NCBI GenBank assembly: GCA_002339725.1
Contig: DDKN01000011.1
Coordinates: 1-31,783 of the forward strand
Length of the DNA: 31,783 nt
Direction of reading: 5' to 3'
DNA from: Thiobacillus sp. UBA2597
GTDB lineage: Bacteria; Pseudomonadota; Gammaproteobacteria; Burkholderiales; Thiobacillaceae
The position numbers and the translations under genes were made by a program. Position 1 is the stretch's first letter. Each line of letters starts with the position of its first letter. A model generated the notes under the pieces. That model worked only from the letters and a program-made list of their open reading frames with translations, was not told the origin of the DNA and ran no database searches. Positions 16,340 through 24,578 of this stretch are shown in pieces.

Positions 16340-17665
16340 TCAAGCCGCCTTTGCCGTCAGGCGTTTGAAGACAAGCGCGAGGGCATCCTCGGCGCCGACG
16401 TTGCCCGGGAAGATGACCACGGGCAGATCGGGGTAGCGCGGATGATCCGGCGGGCAGCGCACCACCGAGCAGCCGGGCAGGATCTGGCCCAGCACGCGCG
16501 CGGTGCGCAGGGCAAGGCCGCTCGACAACACATCGTTCGAGGTGATGCCGCCCTTGCTGATGAGAAAGCCCAGGGTGGGGGGCAGGCCCCTGACCACGTC
16601 CATCAGGAAGGCGGAGACCTGCTCGCCGAAGGCCAGGCGGGCCGACTGGTTGTCGAAGGTGCGCTCCAGCCGGCTGGTGTAGATCACCGGGGTCTTGCCC
16701 GCCTCGTGCGCCGCTCGGGCCTTGTTCAGCAGGGATTCAAGCAGCGCCTCGCGTTCGGACGCGATGCGGTCGACGTCGATCTCCAGGGGCACCACGTCGG
16801 GCAGGCGGAGCAACTGTTCGAGCTGCTGGGTGGTCTTCTTCACGTGCGAGCCGACCAGCACAGCGCCCGGCCTGCCGCCGCGCACATAGGCGGCCATGGC
16901 CTCGGCAGGCACGGGCTGGGGCGGCAACTGGGCCAGGGCGGTGAGCAGGCTGGCCCCGCTGCGAAACAGGAAGCGCTTGCCCTGCGCCGCCGCCTGCTTG
17001 AGTTGCGCGGCGAAGTGGTCGAGATCGGCCTGGGTCTCGGCATCGACCACGCAGCAGCGATTGCCCTTGAGCGCCAGCAGGCGCGGCAGGGCGTCGCCGC
17101 GCACGTCGCTCAACAGGAAGCGCTCGACTTCATTCGCCTTGATCCGGCCGCGGGTCTTCTCCTCCACGTAATCGGGCAGATAGCTGTGGTGGTAGCCGAA
17201 CACCGAATCGCGCGCGAACTCGGTCTCGGCCACAGGCTTGGGCACGCCGTCGACCATGAGGTAGTGCACGCTGTCGCGCGTGATGCGGCCACCCTCGAAG
17301 AAGGCCGGCACCAGGAAGTGGGCATCGAAGGGGCCGAGCTCCTCGGCCATGACGTCGGTCTCCACGGGATAGTGGCCGCGCAGGGTGGAGTCCGAGCGGC
17401 TGACGAACAGGGGGTTGATCGGCCGGCCGTCGCGCGCCAGCTGATCCAGCACCCGGTGCAGGCGCCAGCACACCTCGCGCGTGACCGCGGCGGCGCGGGT
17501 CGGGTCCATGCCCCGGGTGTTGGTCAGCACGAAAAACAGGGGCGCGGCATCGAGCAGCGCCTCGCGCAGGGTGGCCTCGTCCCAGCGCGTCAGCAGCAGA
17601 CAGGAATGCACCGTCTGCGAGCCGGTCGGGTCGTCGTCGAGGACGATGATCTTGGTATCGGTCAT
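16340..17665 (-). CDS. Four-carbon acid sugar kinase family protein (DUF1537, OtnK-like)
   Basis: A 441-residue ATP-dependent kinase of the DUF1537 family, whose known members phosphorylate threonate, erythronate or 3-oxo-tetronates. The N-terminal domain opens IIVLDDDPTGSQTV and carries VSRSDSTLRGHY near residue 90, both family signatures. The C-terminal nucleotide domain has GAVLVGSHVKKTT, LGFLISKGGITSNDVL and VVIFPGNVGAEDAL. It is the second gene after the IclR control region, 151 bp downstream of the ThDP enzyme across an inverted repeat, and 3 bp before glcD. The usual partners (aldolase OtnC, isomerase OtnI, dehydrogenase LtnD, PdxA2) are absent from the window, so its substrate is uncertain. 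Confidence 0.92.
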   Translation of the reverse strand: MTDTKIIVLDDDPTGSQTVHSCLLLTRWDEATLREALLDAAPLFFVLTNTRGMDPTRAAAVTREVCWRLHRVLDQLARDGRPINPLFVSRSDSTLRGHYPVETDVMAEELGPFDAHFLVPAFFEGGRITRDSVHYLMVDGVPKPVAETEFARDSVFGYHHSYLPDYVEEKTRGRIKANEVERFLLSDVRGDALPRLLALKGNRCCVVDAETQADLDHFAAQLKQAAAQGKRFLFRSGASLLTALAQLPPQPVPAEAMAAYVRGGRPGAVLVGSHVKKTTQQLEQLLRLPDVVPLEIDVDRIASEREALLESLLNKARAAHEAGKTPVIYTSRLERTFDNQSARLAFGEQVSAFLMDVVRGLPPTLGFLISKGGITSNDVLSSGLALRTARVLGQILPGCSVVRCPPDHPRYPDLPVVIFPGNVGAEDALALVFKRLTAKAA

Positions 17666-17676
17666 TGGTTAAATTC

Positions 17677-17808
17677 ACCGCAAAGGCGCAAAGAGCCCGG
17701 AGAAAACCCTTACAGAATTTTGAGTCGACCTCATTTCGGCACCTGCCCGAACAAAGGCGGAGAGCGCGCCTGCATCAAATACCTTTGCGTCCTCTGCGCC
17801 TTTGCGGT
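17677..17808. repeat. Intergenic inverted repeat, copy 2 (ACCGCAAAG family)
   Basis: The left core ACCGCAAAGGCGCA (17677-17690) and right core TGCGCCTTTGCGGT (17795-17808) are perfect reverse complements, with looser matching beyond the cores (left CACCGCAAAGGCGCAAAG, right CCTTTGCGTCCTCTGCGCC). The interior is about 104 bp and shows no reading frame of interest. Same family as 2835-2910. It fills the 151-bp spacer between the ThDP enzyme gene and the DUF1537 kinase gene. Confidence 0.8.
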
Positions 17809-17816
17809 TCATGCCT

Positions 17817-20042
17817 TTACCCCGCCAGGGCCAGCACCCGCTGGGCCATGGCCTCGGCGGTCAGACCGTTGTAGTCCATGATCTCCTGGGGCGAGGCGGT
17901 GGTCTCGCCGCGCTTCCAGGCGAAGGTATCACGGCTCCTGGCCCGGCTGCGCAGCAGTACCGGCTCGAGCGAGGCCGAGGGGCCACCGCTCACGGCCAGC
18001 AGCGCGTCGCCGTCGAACAGCGCGTTGAAATGGGCGTCGTCCATGAAGGCGTTGTCCGGCTCGGCCACGGTGTCCCAACTGAGGTCGGTCGGCCGGTACA
18101 GGCGGCGCGGGTTGATGACCGACACGATGCGCACCCGCCAGCCCGCCGCCTCCAGCTTGTCCCTGGCCTCGAACACCGGCAACAGGATCATGTCGCCGGT
18201 GACGGCGAACACCACGGTCTTGCCCCCCGATTTCGATTCGTAGATCGTCGCCGCCCCCTTCTCCACCGCATCGCGCGCCTCGGCGATGCTCAGATACACC
18301 GGCAGCGGCGACTTGGAGGCGATGATGACCATGCCCTTGTTGAAGCTGTTGGTGGCGTATTCGTAGGCGGCCTGGATGGCGTTGGCATCGCAGGGGAACA
18401 GCAGGTAGACGTTGCCGTTGCGCATCTGGGCGGCGAAGTAGTTCTCGATCTCCGGCCGCTGGTGGGTCCAGCCGTTGCGCCCCTGCTCCAGGGCACCGGC
18501 GGTGAACATGCAGACGATGGACGGGGTCTTGCGCCGCAGCTCGGCCATGGCCTGGGTCACGGTCTGCACGATGGGCCAGCCGTTGATGGCGAAGGATTCA
18601 TACGACAGCCAGAGGGCGCGCGAGCCGAACAGGGCCAGCCCGGCGGCCAGCCCGGCGCAGGCATCCTCGTTCAGGGGCTCGTAGACCTGGCCGGTCGGCT
18701 CCTGGTTGTAGAGCGGGTCCGGCGTCGGATGGCGGATCTTCAGGGCATCGTTGATGTTCTTCATGCCCGAGGCCTCGTTGCCGTCGGCGTTGGTCACCAC
18801 GAAGCGCTTGTCCTGCTTGCCCACGTGCGCCACCAGGGCACCCATGGCGGTGGAAGGCACGGCCTTCTCGCCCTTGGCATAGTCGTGGCAGGGGAACTTG
18901 CCCAGGGGGGCGAGTTCCAGCATGCGCTCGGTCACCACGGTCTTGACCGCCGGGCCGCCGCCGGCGCGCACGAAGTTCTCGCGCACGATGCGCCAGGCCT
19001 CGGGGTTGAGGGCGCGGCGCTTGAGGCCTTCGATCATGTGCGGCTTGTCCAGGGTGTCGGCCGGATACAGGTTGTGCGACTTGGCGCCCAGGGTGTGCAC
19101 GCCGGCGCCCTTGAGCTGCTTGAGGATGAAGGCGGTGAGCTTGCCGGACAGGGCCGAGCGGGCGGCATAGTCCATGCCCTCGAGCACGGCCTGGGTGAAT
19201 TCCAGGCGTTTGGCCAGCGAGAAACGGCTGCTGTCGACGTAGGCGCCCTCCTGGCCGCTGTCGTCGAAGGACTTGGCGTCGACCAGCACCACCTCGTCGA
19301 AGCCGTGGCCGGCCCAGTAGGCGATCATTTCCTCGTTGCTCATGCGCGAGACCATGGAATGGTGTTCCTGCGAATAGCCGTTCCAGATCAGCGTGGGCAG
19401 GAAATTGGTCACCTGCGGATAAGCGGTGTGGAAATGCATCATGGAATTGAGCACATAGGGCTCGCCCATGCCGCCATCGCCGATGGTCACCGGAAACAGG
19501 GTGCCGGGGTGCAGAAGCGCGCCGGCCATGGCGAAATGCTGGCCCTGGCCGAGCGGACCGGCCGGGGCGAGCAGGCCCGGAATGGCACCCGACAGATGGC
19601 CGAGCAGGCCGTGCTTCTCGCGGAAGCGCGCCATCATGTCGGCCATGGTCCTGATGCCCATCTCCTCGAGCGAGGTGTCGAGGAACATCGCGCTGTAGAA
19701 ACCGGGGGCGTGGTGGCCGACCTCGGTCACGATATTGGTGTGACCCAGCATCACCAGCGCAGCATAGGCCTCGGCGCTGGAGGCGAAGCCGCCGGGATGA
19801 CCCGAGCCCTTGGCGCCGCAGACCTGAAGGGTGACGTAGCGCAGGGCATCGGCCATGAGCAGGGTCTGGAACACGGCATCCGGGTCGGACGCATTGGCGA
19901 TCGCCGTCTGGCCTTCGCCGATGGCGGCGCGGGCGGCGTGCTTATCGAAGCCGGGCCAGGGATCACCGTAATACTGGATGCCTTCGCAATAGGCGGGAAG
20001 GGTGCTCTTGGTCGGTGCGCTCGGTGCGGCCTGTGCAGACAT
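17817..20042 (-). CDS. Transketolase/phosphoketolase-like ThDP-dependent enzyme
   Basis: A 741-residue ThDP enzyme. The N-terminal half has transketolase hallmarks: CGAKGSGHPGG near residue 75 and PAGPLGQGQHF near 160. The diphosphate-binding motif begins GDGGMGE (188-194) and closes with Asn in LIWNGYS (221), a spacing closer to phosphoketolases. The C-terminal half also looks phosphoketolase-like, with LWLSYESFAINGW, GRNGWTHQRPEI and a terminal KRGETTASPQEIMDYNGL. As I recall, homologues are often labelled xylulose 5-phosphate 3-epimerase, a name the ThDP motifs do not by themselves explain. AGGAG lies 6 bp before the ATG. It is the first gene of the cluster, divergent from the IclR regulator and under its likely control. 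The reaction is unknown: two-carbon ketol transfer, or cleavage of a ketose or hydroxypyruvate-like donor, is the family expectation. Confidence 0.85.
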   Translation of the reverse strand: MSAQAAPSAPTKSTLPAYCEGIQYYGDPWPGFDKHAARAAIGEGQTAIANASDPDAVFQTLLMADALRYVTLQVCGAKGSGHPGGFASSAEAYAALVMLGHTNIVTEVGHHAPGFYSAMFLDTSLEEMGIRTMADMMARFREKHGLLGHLSGAIPGLLAPAGPLGQGQHFAMAGALLHPGTLFPVTIGDGGMGEPYVLNSMMHFHTAYPQVTNFLPTLIWNGYSQEHHSMVSRMSNEEMIAYWAGHGFDEVVLVDAKSFDDSGQEGAYVDSSRFSLAKRLEFTQAVLEGMDYAARSALSGKLTAFILKQLKGAGVHTLGAKSHNLYPADTLDKPHMIEGLKRRALNPEAWRIVRENFVRAGGGPAVKTVVTERMLELAPLGKFPCHDYAKGEKAVPSTAMGALVAHVGKQDKRFVVTNADGNEASGMKNINDALKIRHPTPDPLYNQEPTGQVYEPLNEDACAGLAAGLALFGSRALWLSYESFAINGWPIVQTVTQAMAELRRKTPSIVCMFTAGALEQGRNGWTHQRPEIENYFAAQMRNGNVYLLFPCDANAIQAAYEYATNSFNKGMVIIASKSPLPVYLSIAEARDAVEKGAATIYESKSGGKTVVFAVTGDMILLPVFEARDKLEAAGWRVRIVSVINPRRLYRPTDLSWDTVAEPDNAFMDDAHFNALFDGDALLAVSGGPSASLEPVLLRSRARSRDTFAWKRGETTASPQEIMDYNGLTAEAMAQRVLALAG

Positions 20043-20067
20043 GATGAACTCCTGAAGGAAAATCCTG

Positions 20068-20097
20068 TTGCAAAGACCTTAGGGCAAGGCATACTAT
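20068..20097 (+). promoter_or_regulatory. Candidate promoter of the IclR-family gene
   Basis: TTGCAA (20068-20073) and TACTAT (20092-20097) are separated by 18 bp and resemble sigma-70 -35 and -10 elements. Transcription would start near 20104, inside the operator-like repeats, so binding there should repress the regulator's own gene. On the other strand TAGTAT (20096-20091) is a possible -10 for the ThDP gene, with no good -35, which would suit an activated promoter. Confidence 0.45.
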
Positions 20098-20131
20098 TTC
20101 ACAATACGTAATCGATTTCATAATATGAAAT
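20096..20131. promoter_or_regulatory. Two tandem 17-bp operator-like sites between divergent genes
   Basis: Site 2 (20115-20131), ATTTCATAATATGAAAT, is palindromic with 8-bp arms around a central base. Site 1 (20096-20112), ATTTCACAATACGTAAT, matches it at 14 of 17 positions. They are offset by 19 bp, close to two helical turns. IclR-type regulators commonly bind such TTTCA-type palindromes as paired dimers. Site 2 overlaps the IclR start codon at 20130. Confidence 0.75.
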
Positions 20132-20906
20132 GAGCGCGACCGACAGCCGGAGCGGCATCCAGGTCATCGACCGGCTGACCGCCCTGCTCCACACCCTGGT
20201 GACCAATGGCGGCAGCGCCAGCCTCAAGGTGCTGGCAGCGGAGACCGGCCTGCACCCCTCCACGGCCTTCCGCATCCTCACCTCGGCCACCGACAACGGC
20301 CTGGTCGACCGTCTCGAGGGCGGCCAATACCGGCTGGGCGAACGGCTGATGCAATGGGGTTGCGCCCTGCAGGGGGGCACCAATCTGCCCGAGCTCGCCC
20401 GCCCGGTGATGGAGTGGCTGCGCGACAAGGTGGAAGAGACGGTGAACCTCACCCTGCGCGAGGGCGACGAGGTGGTCTACATCGAGCGGGTGACGCCGCG
20501 GCGCATGATGCGGGTGGAACAGGTGATCGGCAGCCACGCGCCGCTGCACGTCACCGCCGTGGGCAAGATGATGCTGGGTGCCGCCGGACGCGAGGCGGTC
20601 AAGGACTATGCGGCCCGCACCGGCCTGCCGGCCTACACCGACCACACCATCACCACGCCGGGCAAGCTGTGGACCGAGGTCTCGCGCTGCCACAAACAGG
20701 GCTTCGCCCTGGACAATGAGGAGGCCGAGATCGGCGTCGGCTGCATCGGCGTGCTGGTCCGCAACAGCAGCGGCTTCATCGTCGCCGGCCTGTCGATCTC
20801 GGCCCCGATCGAGCGCCGGCGCCTGGACTGGGTGCCGTTGATTCAGGAGGCGGCGCGTCGCATCTCGGAACGTCTCGCCCATGGCGTCGGCCGCGCTCTG
20901 GCGTGA
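20130..20906 (+). CDS. IclR-family transcriptional regulator
   Basis: A 258-residue regulator of usual IclR length. Residues about 8-70 form the winged helix-turn-helix (SGIQVIDRLTALLHTLV, LHPSTAFRILTSATDNGLV), followed by the effector-binding domain with LYIERV-like VVYIERVTP, HVTAVGKMMLG, and DNEEAEIGVGCIGVLV, which closely matches the family signature. The effector is probably a small acid of the adjacent pathway (glyoxylate, glycolate, pyruvate or similar), by analogy. It is divergent from the ThDP gene. No Shine-Dalgarno sequence precedes the ATG and an in-frame stop lies just upstream (20121-20123), so the start cannot be moved upstream. Confidence 0.93.
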   Translation: MSATDSRSGIQVIDRLTALLHTLVTNGGSASLKVLAAETGLHPSTAFRILTSATDNGLVDRLEGGQYRLGERLMQWGCALQGGTNLPELARPVMEWLRDKVEETVNLTLREGDEVVYIERVTPRRMMRVEQVIGSHAPLHVTAVGKMMLGAAGREAVKDYAARTGLPAYTDHTITTPGKLWTEVSRCHKQGFALDNEEAEIGVGCIGVLVRNSSGFIVAGLSISAPIERRRLDWVPLIQEAARRISERLAHGVGRALA

Positions 20907-20932
20907 GTTGGGCGCAAATGCAGGCGGCCCCA

Positions 20933-22234
20933 TCAGGCCTGGGCGCGCGGCGCCTCCGGGATGCGCGTGGCCAACACCTTGTCGATGCGCTTGCCATCCA
21001 TGTCCACCACTTCCAGACGCCAGTGCTCCCAGGTGACGACATCGCCGGTCTGCGGCAGGCGGCCGAGCAGCCACATCATCATGCCGCTCAGGGTGTGATA
21101 GCGCGCCTTTTCCTCTTCCGGCACGCTTCTTAGTCCGAGCTGGTCCTTCAGCTCCGGGATCGGGATCAGGCCGTCGAGCAGCCAGGAGCCGTCCTCGCGC
21201 AGCACCGCCCAGGCCTCGGCCTCGCCATGCGGCACGAATTCGCCGGTCACCGATTCCAGCACGTCGTACAGGGTGACCAGTCCCTGCAACTCGCCGTATT
21301 CGTCCACCACCAGAACCATCTGGCTGCCGGTGCTGCGGAAATGCTCCAGCAGCTCCAGGCCGGTCAGGCTCTCGGGCACGAACACCTCGGTCTGCACCAG
21401 GCTCGCCAGATCGATCGGCTTGCCCTGCAAGGTCAGGTTGAGCAGCTGACGGGTATCGACGATGCCCAGCACCGCATCCAGCCCGCCCTGGCAGACCGGG
21501 AAGCGCGCGTGGCCCGATTCGATGACGATCTTGAGATTGGCCTCGAGCGGCTGCGCCAGATCGAGATAGACGATGTCGGCGCGCGGGATCATGAGCGAAC
21601 CGAGCAGGCGTTCGTCCAGACGGAACACGTTGCGCACCATCTCGTGCTCCTTGCGTTCGATCACGCCGGCCTCGGAGCCTTCCTCCAGCATGGCGTGGAT
21701 CTCCTCCTCGGTCACGCTGGGCGCCGCGTGCCCGTGTTTGCCCATGAGCCGCAACAGGGTATCGGTCGAAACCGAGAGCAGCAGCACGAAGGGACGGGTG
21801 ATCAGGGCCAGGCCGAGGATCGGCCGCGCCACCACGCGCGCGATCGCCTCGGGATGGAACTGGGCCAGGCGCTTGGGCACGATCTCACCGACCACGATGG
21901 AGACATAGGTCACCAGCACCACCACCAGCGCGGTGGCCACGACCTGGCTGACGTTGAGCGCCAGGCCCCAGGCCTGCAGCCAGGCGGCGAGCGGGCTTGC
22001 CAGCGCGGCCTCGCCGACGATGCCGCTCAAAATGCCGATGGAGGTGATGCCGATCTGCACCGTCGACAGGTAGCGCGTCGGCTCGTCATGCAGGGCCAGG
22101 GCGACCGTGGCGGCCCGGTCGCCGTCCTCGACCAGCCGGGCGAGCCGGGCGCGGCGCGCCGTGGCCAGCGCCAGTTCGGACATGGCGAACAGACCGTTGA
22201 GCAGGATGAGGGCCAAAAGGAAGAGGATTTCCAT
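20933..22234 (-). CDS. CNNM/CorC-type (hemolysin C-like) transmembrane CBS-domain protein
   Basis: A 433-residue protein with the standard three-part layout. Residues 1-190 form a DUF21/CNNM membrane domain (LALILLNGLFAMSELALATA at the start; YVSIVVGEIVPKRLA near 115). Two CBS domains follow (MIPRADIVYLDL near 218; SQMVLVVDEYGELQGLVTLYD near 305). The C-terminal CorC_HlyC domain runs from about 350 (GSWLLDGLIPIPELKDQLGL) to the end. Characterised relatives export or sense Mg2+/Co2+ or Na+. The gene is convergent with the IclR gene (26-bp gap) and divergent from nfeD. The C-terminal tail after the CorC domain is short. It shows no link to the carboxylate cluster. Confidence 0.93.
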   Translation of the reverse strand: MEILFLLALILLNGLFAMSELALATARRARLARLVEDGDRAATVALALHDEPTRYLSTVQIGITSIGILSGIVGEAALASPLAAWLQAWGLALNVSQVVATALVVVLVTYVSIVVGEIVPKRLAQFHPEAIARVVARPILGLALITRPFVLLLSVSTDTLLRLMGKHGHAAPSVTEEEIHAMLEEGSEAGVIERKEHEMVRNVFRLDERLLGSLMIPRADIVYLDLAQPLEANLKIVIESGHARFPVCQGGLDAVLGIVDTRQLLNLTLQGKPIDLASLVQTEVFVPESLTGLELLEHFRSTGSQMVLVVDEYGELQGLVTLYDVLESVTGEFVPHGEAEAWAVLREDGSWLLDGLIPIPELKDQLGLRSVPEEEKARYHTLSGMMMWLLGRLPQTGDVVTWEHWRLEVVDMDGKRIDKVLATRIPEAPRAQA

Positions 22235-22353
22235 GATGGGGTCCGTTTTTTCTCGATCGAGCCAGCGTGATGTCGCCTGAGCATAGCCGGAGCCGTCCCG
22301 AAAGCCCAGGCCGCCATACGCGCGTCATGAGGGGCAGGTACTATAGTGAGCCC

Positions 22354-23712
22354 ATGCACACCCGCCTGATGCTCTCGCTCTGCCTGCTGCTGCTCGCCCT
22401 GACTGCGCGCGCCGCGCCGGTGCATGTGCTCACGCTGGAAGGGGCGATCGGCCCGGCCAGCGCCGACTACGTGGTGCGCGGCCTGGACAAGGCGGCCGAG
22501 GCCGGGGCCCGGCTGGTGGTCCTGCAACTGGACACCCCGGGCGGCCTCGACAGCGCCATGCGCGCCATCATCAAGGCCATCCTCGCCTCGCCGGTGCCGG
22601 TGGCCAGCTTCGTTTATCCCAGCGGCGCACGTGCCGCCAGCGCCGGCACCTACATCCTGTACGCCAGCCACATCGCCGCCATGGCCCCGGGCACCAACCT
22701 GGGCGCGGCCACGCCGGTGGCCATCGGCATCGGCGGCCAGCCGGGGCAGGAACCCGGGAAACAGCCGGAGGCGGGCGAAGCCAAGAAGGGAAATGCCGCG
22801 CCGGAAAAACCCGCGCCCGCAGGCGACGCCATGACCCGCAAGCAGGTGCACGACGCCGCCGCCTACATCCGCAGCCTGGCCGAACTGAGAGGCCGGAATG
22901 CGGACTGGGCGGAACAGGCGGTGCGCGAGGCGGTCAGCCTGTCGGCGAACGAGGCGCTCAAGATCAAGGTGATCGACCTCGTCGCCGACGACATCGATCA
23001 CCTGCTCAAACAAATCAACGGGCGCCGGGTGAAGATGCTCAGCGGCGAGGTCACGCTCGACCTGAAGGATGCCGCGCCCAGCCGGATCGAGCCCGACTGG
23101 CGCAGCCGCCTTTTGGCGGTGATCGGCGACCCCAGCGTTGCCTACATCCTGATGCTGATCGGCATCTACGGCATCATCTACGAATTCGCCAACCCCGGCT
23201 TCGGCCTGCCCGGCGTGATCGGCGCCATCGCGCTGCTGCTGGCCATGTTCGCCCTGCAGATGCTGCCGATCAACTATGCCGGGCTGGCGCTCATCGTGCT
23301 CGGCCTCGCCTTCATGGTGGCCGAGGCCTTCGTGCCGAGCTTCGGCATCCTCGGCCTGGGCGGCATCGCCGCCTTCATCATCGGCTCGGTCATGCTGATC
23401 GACACCGATCTGCCCGGCTATGGCATCCCCTGGGGCCTGATCATCCCGTTCGCCCTCGCCAGTGCCCTGTTCCTGTTCTTCGTGGTGGGCATGGCCCTGC
23501 GCGCCCGGCGCCGGCCGGTGACCACCGGCCGGGAGGAGATGCTGGGCGCCGTGGGCGAGGTGCTGGAAGACTTCGAGCACACCGGCTGGGCCCACATCCA
23601 CGGCGAAACCTGGCAGGTCAAAAGCCCCGTGCCATTGAACCGCGGCACCCGGGTGCGGGTCACAGGGATGGACGGCCTGATCCTGCACGTGGAACCCGCA
23701 GAAACCAAGTAA
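22354..23712 (+). CDS. NfeD-family membrane-bound serine protease (ClpP-class)
   Basis: A 452-residue NfeD protein. After a signal peptide (LMLSLCLLLLALTARA) comes a ClpP-like protease domain with QLDTPGGLDSAMR near residue 58 and nucleophile Ser96 in GARAASAGTYIL; the presumed catalytic Lys is in MTRKQVHDAA. A Pro/Gly/Lys-rich insert (about residues 130-155) interrupts the protease domain. Several membrane helices (about 255-385) and a C-terminal OB-fold (EEMLGAVGEVLED to the end) complete the long-form NfeD. Such proteases cleave the C-terminus of partner stomatins, and the partner gene follows directly. The ATG at 22354 gives a clean signal peptide; TATAGT ends 6 bp before it, which could be a -10 or chance. 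Upstream in-frame extension to 22267 is unlikely. Confidence 0.93.
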   Translation: MHTRLMLSLCLLLLALTARAAPVHVLTLEGAIGPASADYVVRGLDKAAEAGARLVVLQLDTPGGLDSAMRAIIKAILASPVPVASFVYPSGARAASAGTYILYASHIAAMAPGTNLGAATPVAIGIGGQPGQEPGKQPEAGEAKKGNAAPEKPAPAGDAMTRKQVHDAAAYIRSLAELRGRNADWAEQAVREAVSLSANEALKIKVIDLVADDIDHLLKQINGRRVKMLSGEVTLDLKDAAPSRIEPDWRSRLLAVIGDPSVAYILMLIGIYGIIYEFANPGFGLPGVIGAIALLLAMFALQMLPINYAGLALIVLGLAFMVAEAFVPSFGILGLGGIAAFIIGSVMLIDTDLPGYGIPWGLIIPFALASALFLFFVVGMALRARRRPVTTGREEMLGAVGEVLEDFEHTGWAHIHGETWQVKSPVPLNRGTRVRVTGMDGLILHVEPAETK

Positions 23713-23722
23713 CTGGGATGCG

Positions 23723-23795
23723 TTGGCAGTCGGCAGTTGGCAGCATTCAGTGTTCGCTCGGCCGTTGCTGCTGACTGCAAACTGCCAACTGCCCA
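23723..23795. repeat. Intergenic inverted repeat (GGCAGTTGGCAG family)
   Basis: The left arm (23723-23750) contains GGCAGTCGGCAGTTGGCAG and the right arm (23768-23795) is its imperfect reverse complement, ending ACTGCCAACTGCCCA, with a 17-bp loop. The element fills most of the 101-bp nfeD-slipin spacer and ends 18 bp before the slipin start. Within each arm the GGCAGTT unit is itself repeated. This pattern is common in proteobacterial spacers. Confidence 0.8.
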
Positions 23796-23813
23796 CTTTT
23801 AAAGGAGACTGAC

Positions 23814-24578
23814 ATGCCTGGATTCGGTGGCCTCGGCGCCCTCTTTCTCATCATCCTGCTCGTGGTCGCCTCGTTCCGCATCCTGCGGGAATACGAGCGC
23901 GGCGTGATCTTCATGCTCGGCCGGTTCTGGAAGGTGAAGGGGCCGGGCCTCATCCTGGTGGTGCCTGGCCTGCAGCAGATGGTGCGGGTGGACCTGCGCA
24001 CCATCGTCATGGATGTGCCGAGCCAGGACGTGATCTCGCGCGACAACGTCTCGGTCAAGGTCAACGCCGTGGTCTATTTCCGCGTGGTCGACCCGGCCAA
24101 GGCCATCCTCCAGGTCGAGGACTACATGTCGGCCACCAGCCAGCTGGCCCAGACCACGCTGCGCGCCGTGCTGGGCAAGCACGAACTGGACGAGATGCTG
24201 GCCGAGCGCGAGCGGCTCAACCTGGACATCCAGCAGGTACTCGACAGCCAGACCGATGCCTGGGGCATCAAGGTGTCCAACGTCGAGATCAAGCACGTCG
24301 ACATCGACGAATCCATGGTGCGCGCCATCGCCAAGCAGGCCGAGGCCGAGCGCGAGCGGCGCGCCAAGGTGATCCACGCCGAGGGCGAACTGCAGGCAGC
24401 GGAGAAGCTCTTGCAGGCGGCCCAGATGTTGGCCCAGCAGCCCCAGGCCATGCAGCTGCGCTATCTGCAGACCCTGTCCAACATCGCCAGCGACAAAACC
24501 AACACCATCGTCTTCCCGCTGGCCGGGGAGTTCATCGAGAACCTGATGCGCGGCGACAACCGGGGGGCCAAACCATGA
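23814..24578 (+). CDS. Slipin (stomatin/SPFH-domain) membrane protein
   Basis: A 254-residue stomatin-family protein. One N-terminal membrane hairpin or helix (LGALFLIILLVVASF, residues 7-21) is followed by the SPFH domain with EYERGVIFMLGRF near 27, GPGLILVVPGLQQMVRVDLR near 43 and TTLRAVLGKHELDEML near 113. A helical, charged region follows (KQAEAERERRAKVIHAEGE near 180). The C-terminus SDKTNTIVFPLAGEFI is the typical slipin end and the kind of segment NfeD proteases cut. AAAGGAG lies 7 bp before the ATG. The nfeD-slipin pairing is conserved widely; such pairs are thought to organise membrane microdomains. Confidence 0.95.
   Translation: MPGFGGLGALFLIILLVVASFRILREYERGVIFMLGRFWKVKGPGLILVVPGLQQMVRVDLRTIVMDVPSQDVISRDNVSVKVNAVVYFRVVDPAKAILQVEDYMSATSQLAQTTLRAVLGKHELDEMLAERERLNLDIQQVLDSQTDAWGIKVSNVEIKHVDIDESMVRAIAKQAEAERERRAKVIHAEGELQAAEKLLQAAQMLAQQPQAMQLRYLQTLSNIASDKTNTIVFPLAGEFIENLMRGDNRGAKP

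Noticed and set aside
17817..20042. Glyoxylate carboligase (Gcl) as the identity of the ThDP enzyme.
   Set aside because: Gcl belongs to the acetolactate-synthase-type ThDP family with different motif order; this protein carries transketolase/phosphoketolase motifs.
22342..22354. Leaderless promoter of nfeD (TATAGT 6 bp before ATG).
   Set aside because: No acceptable -35 at 16-18 bp spacing, so the match may be chance.
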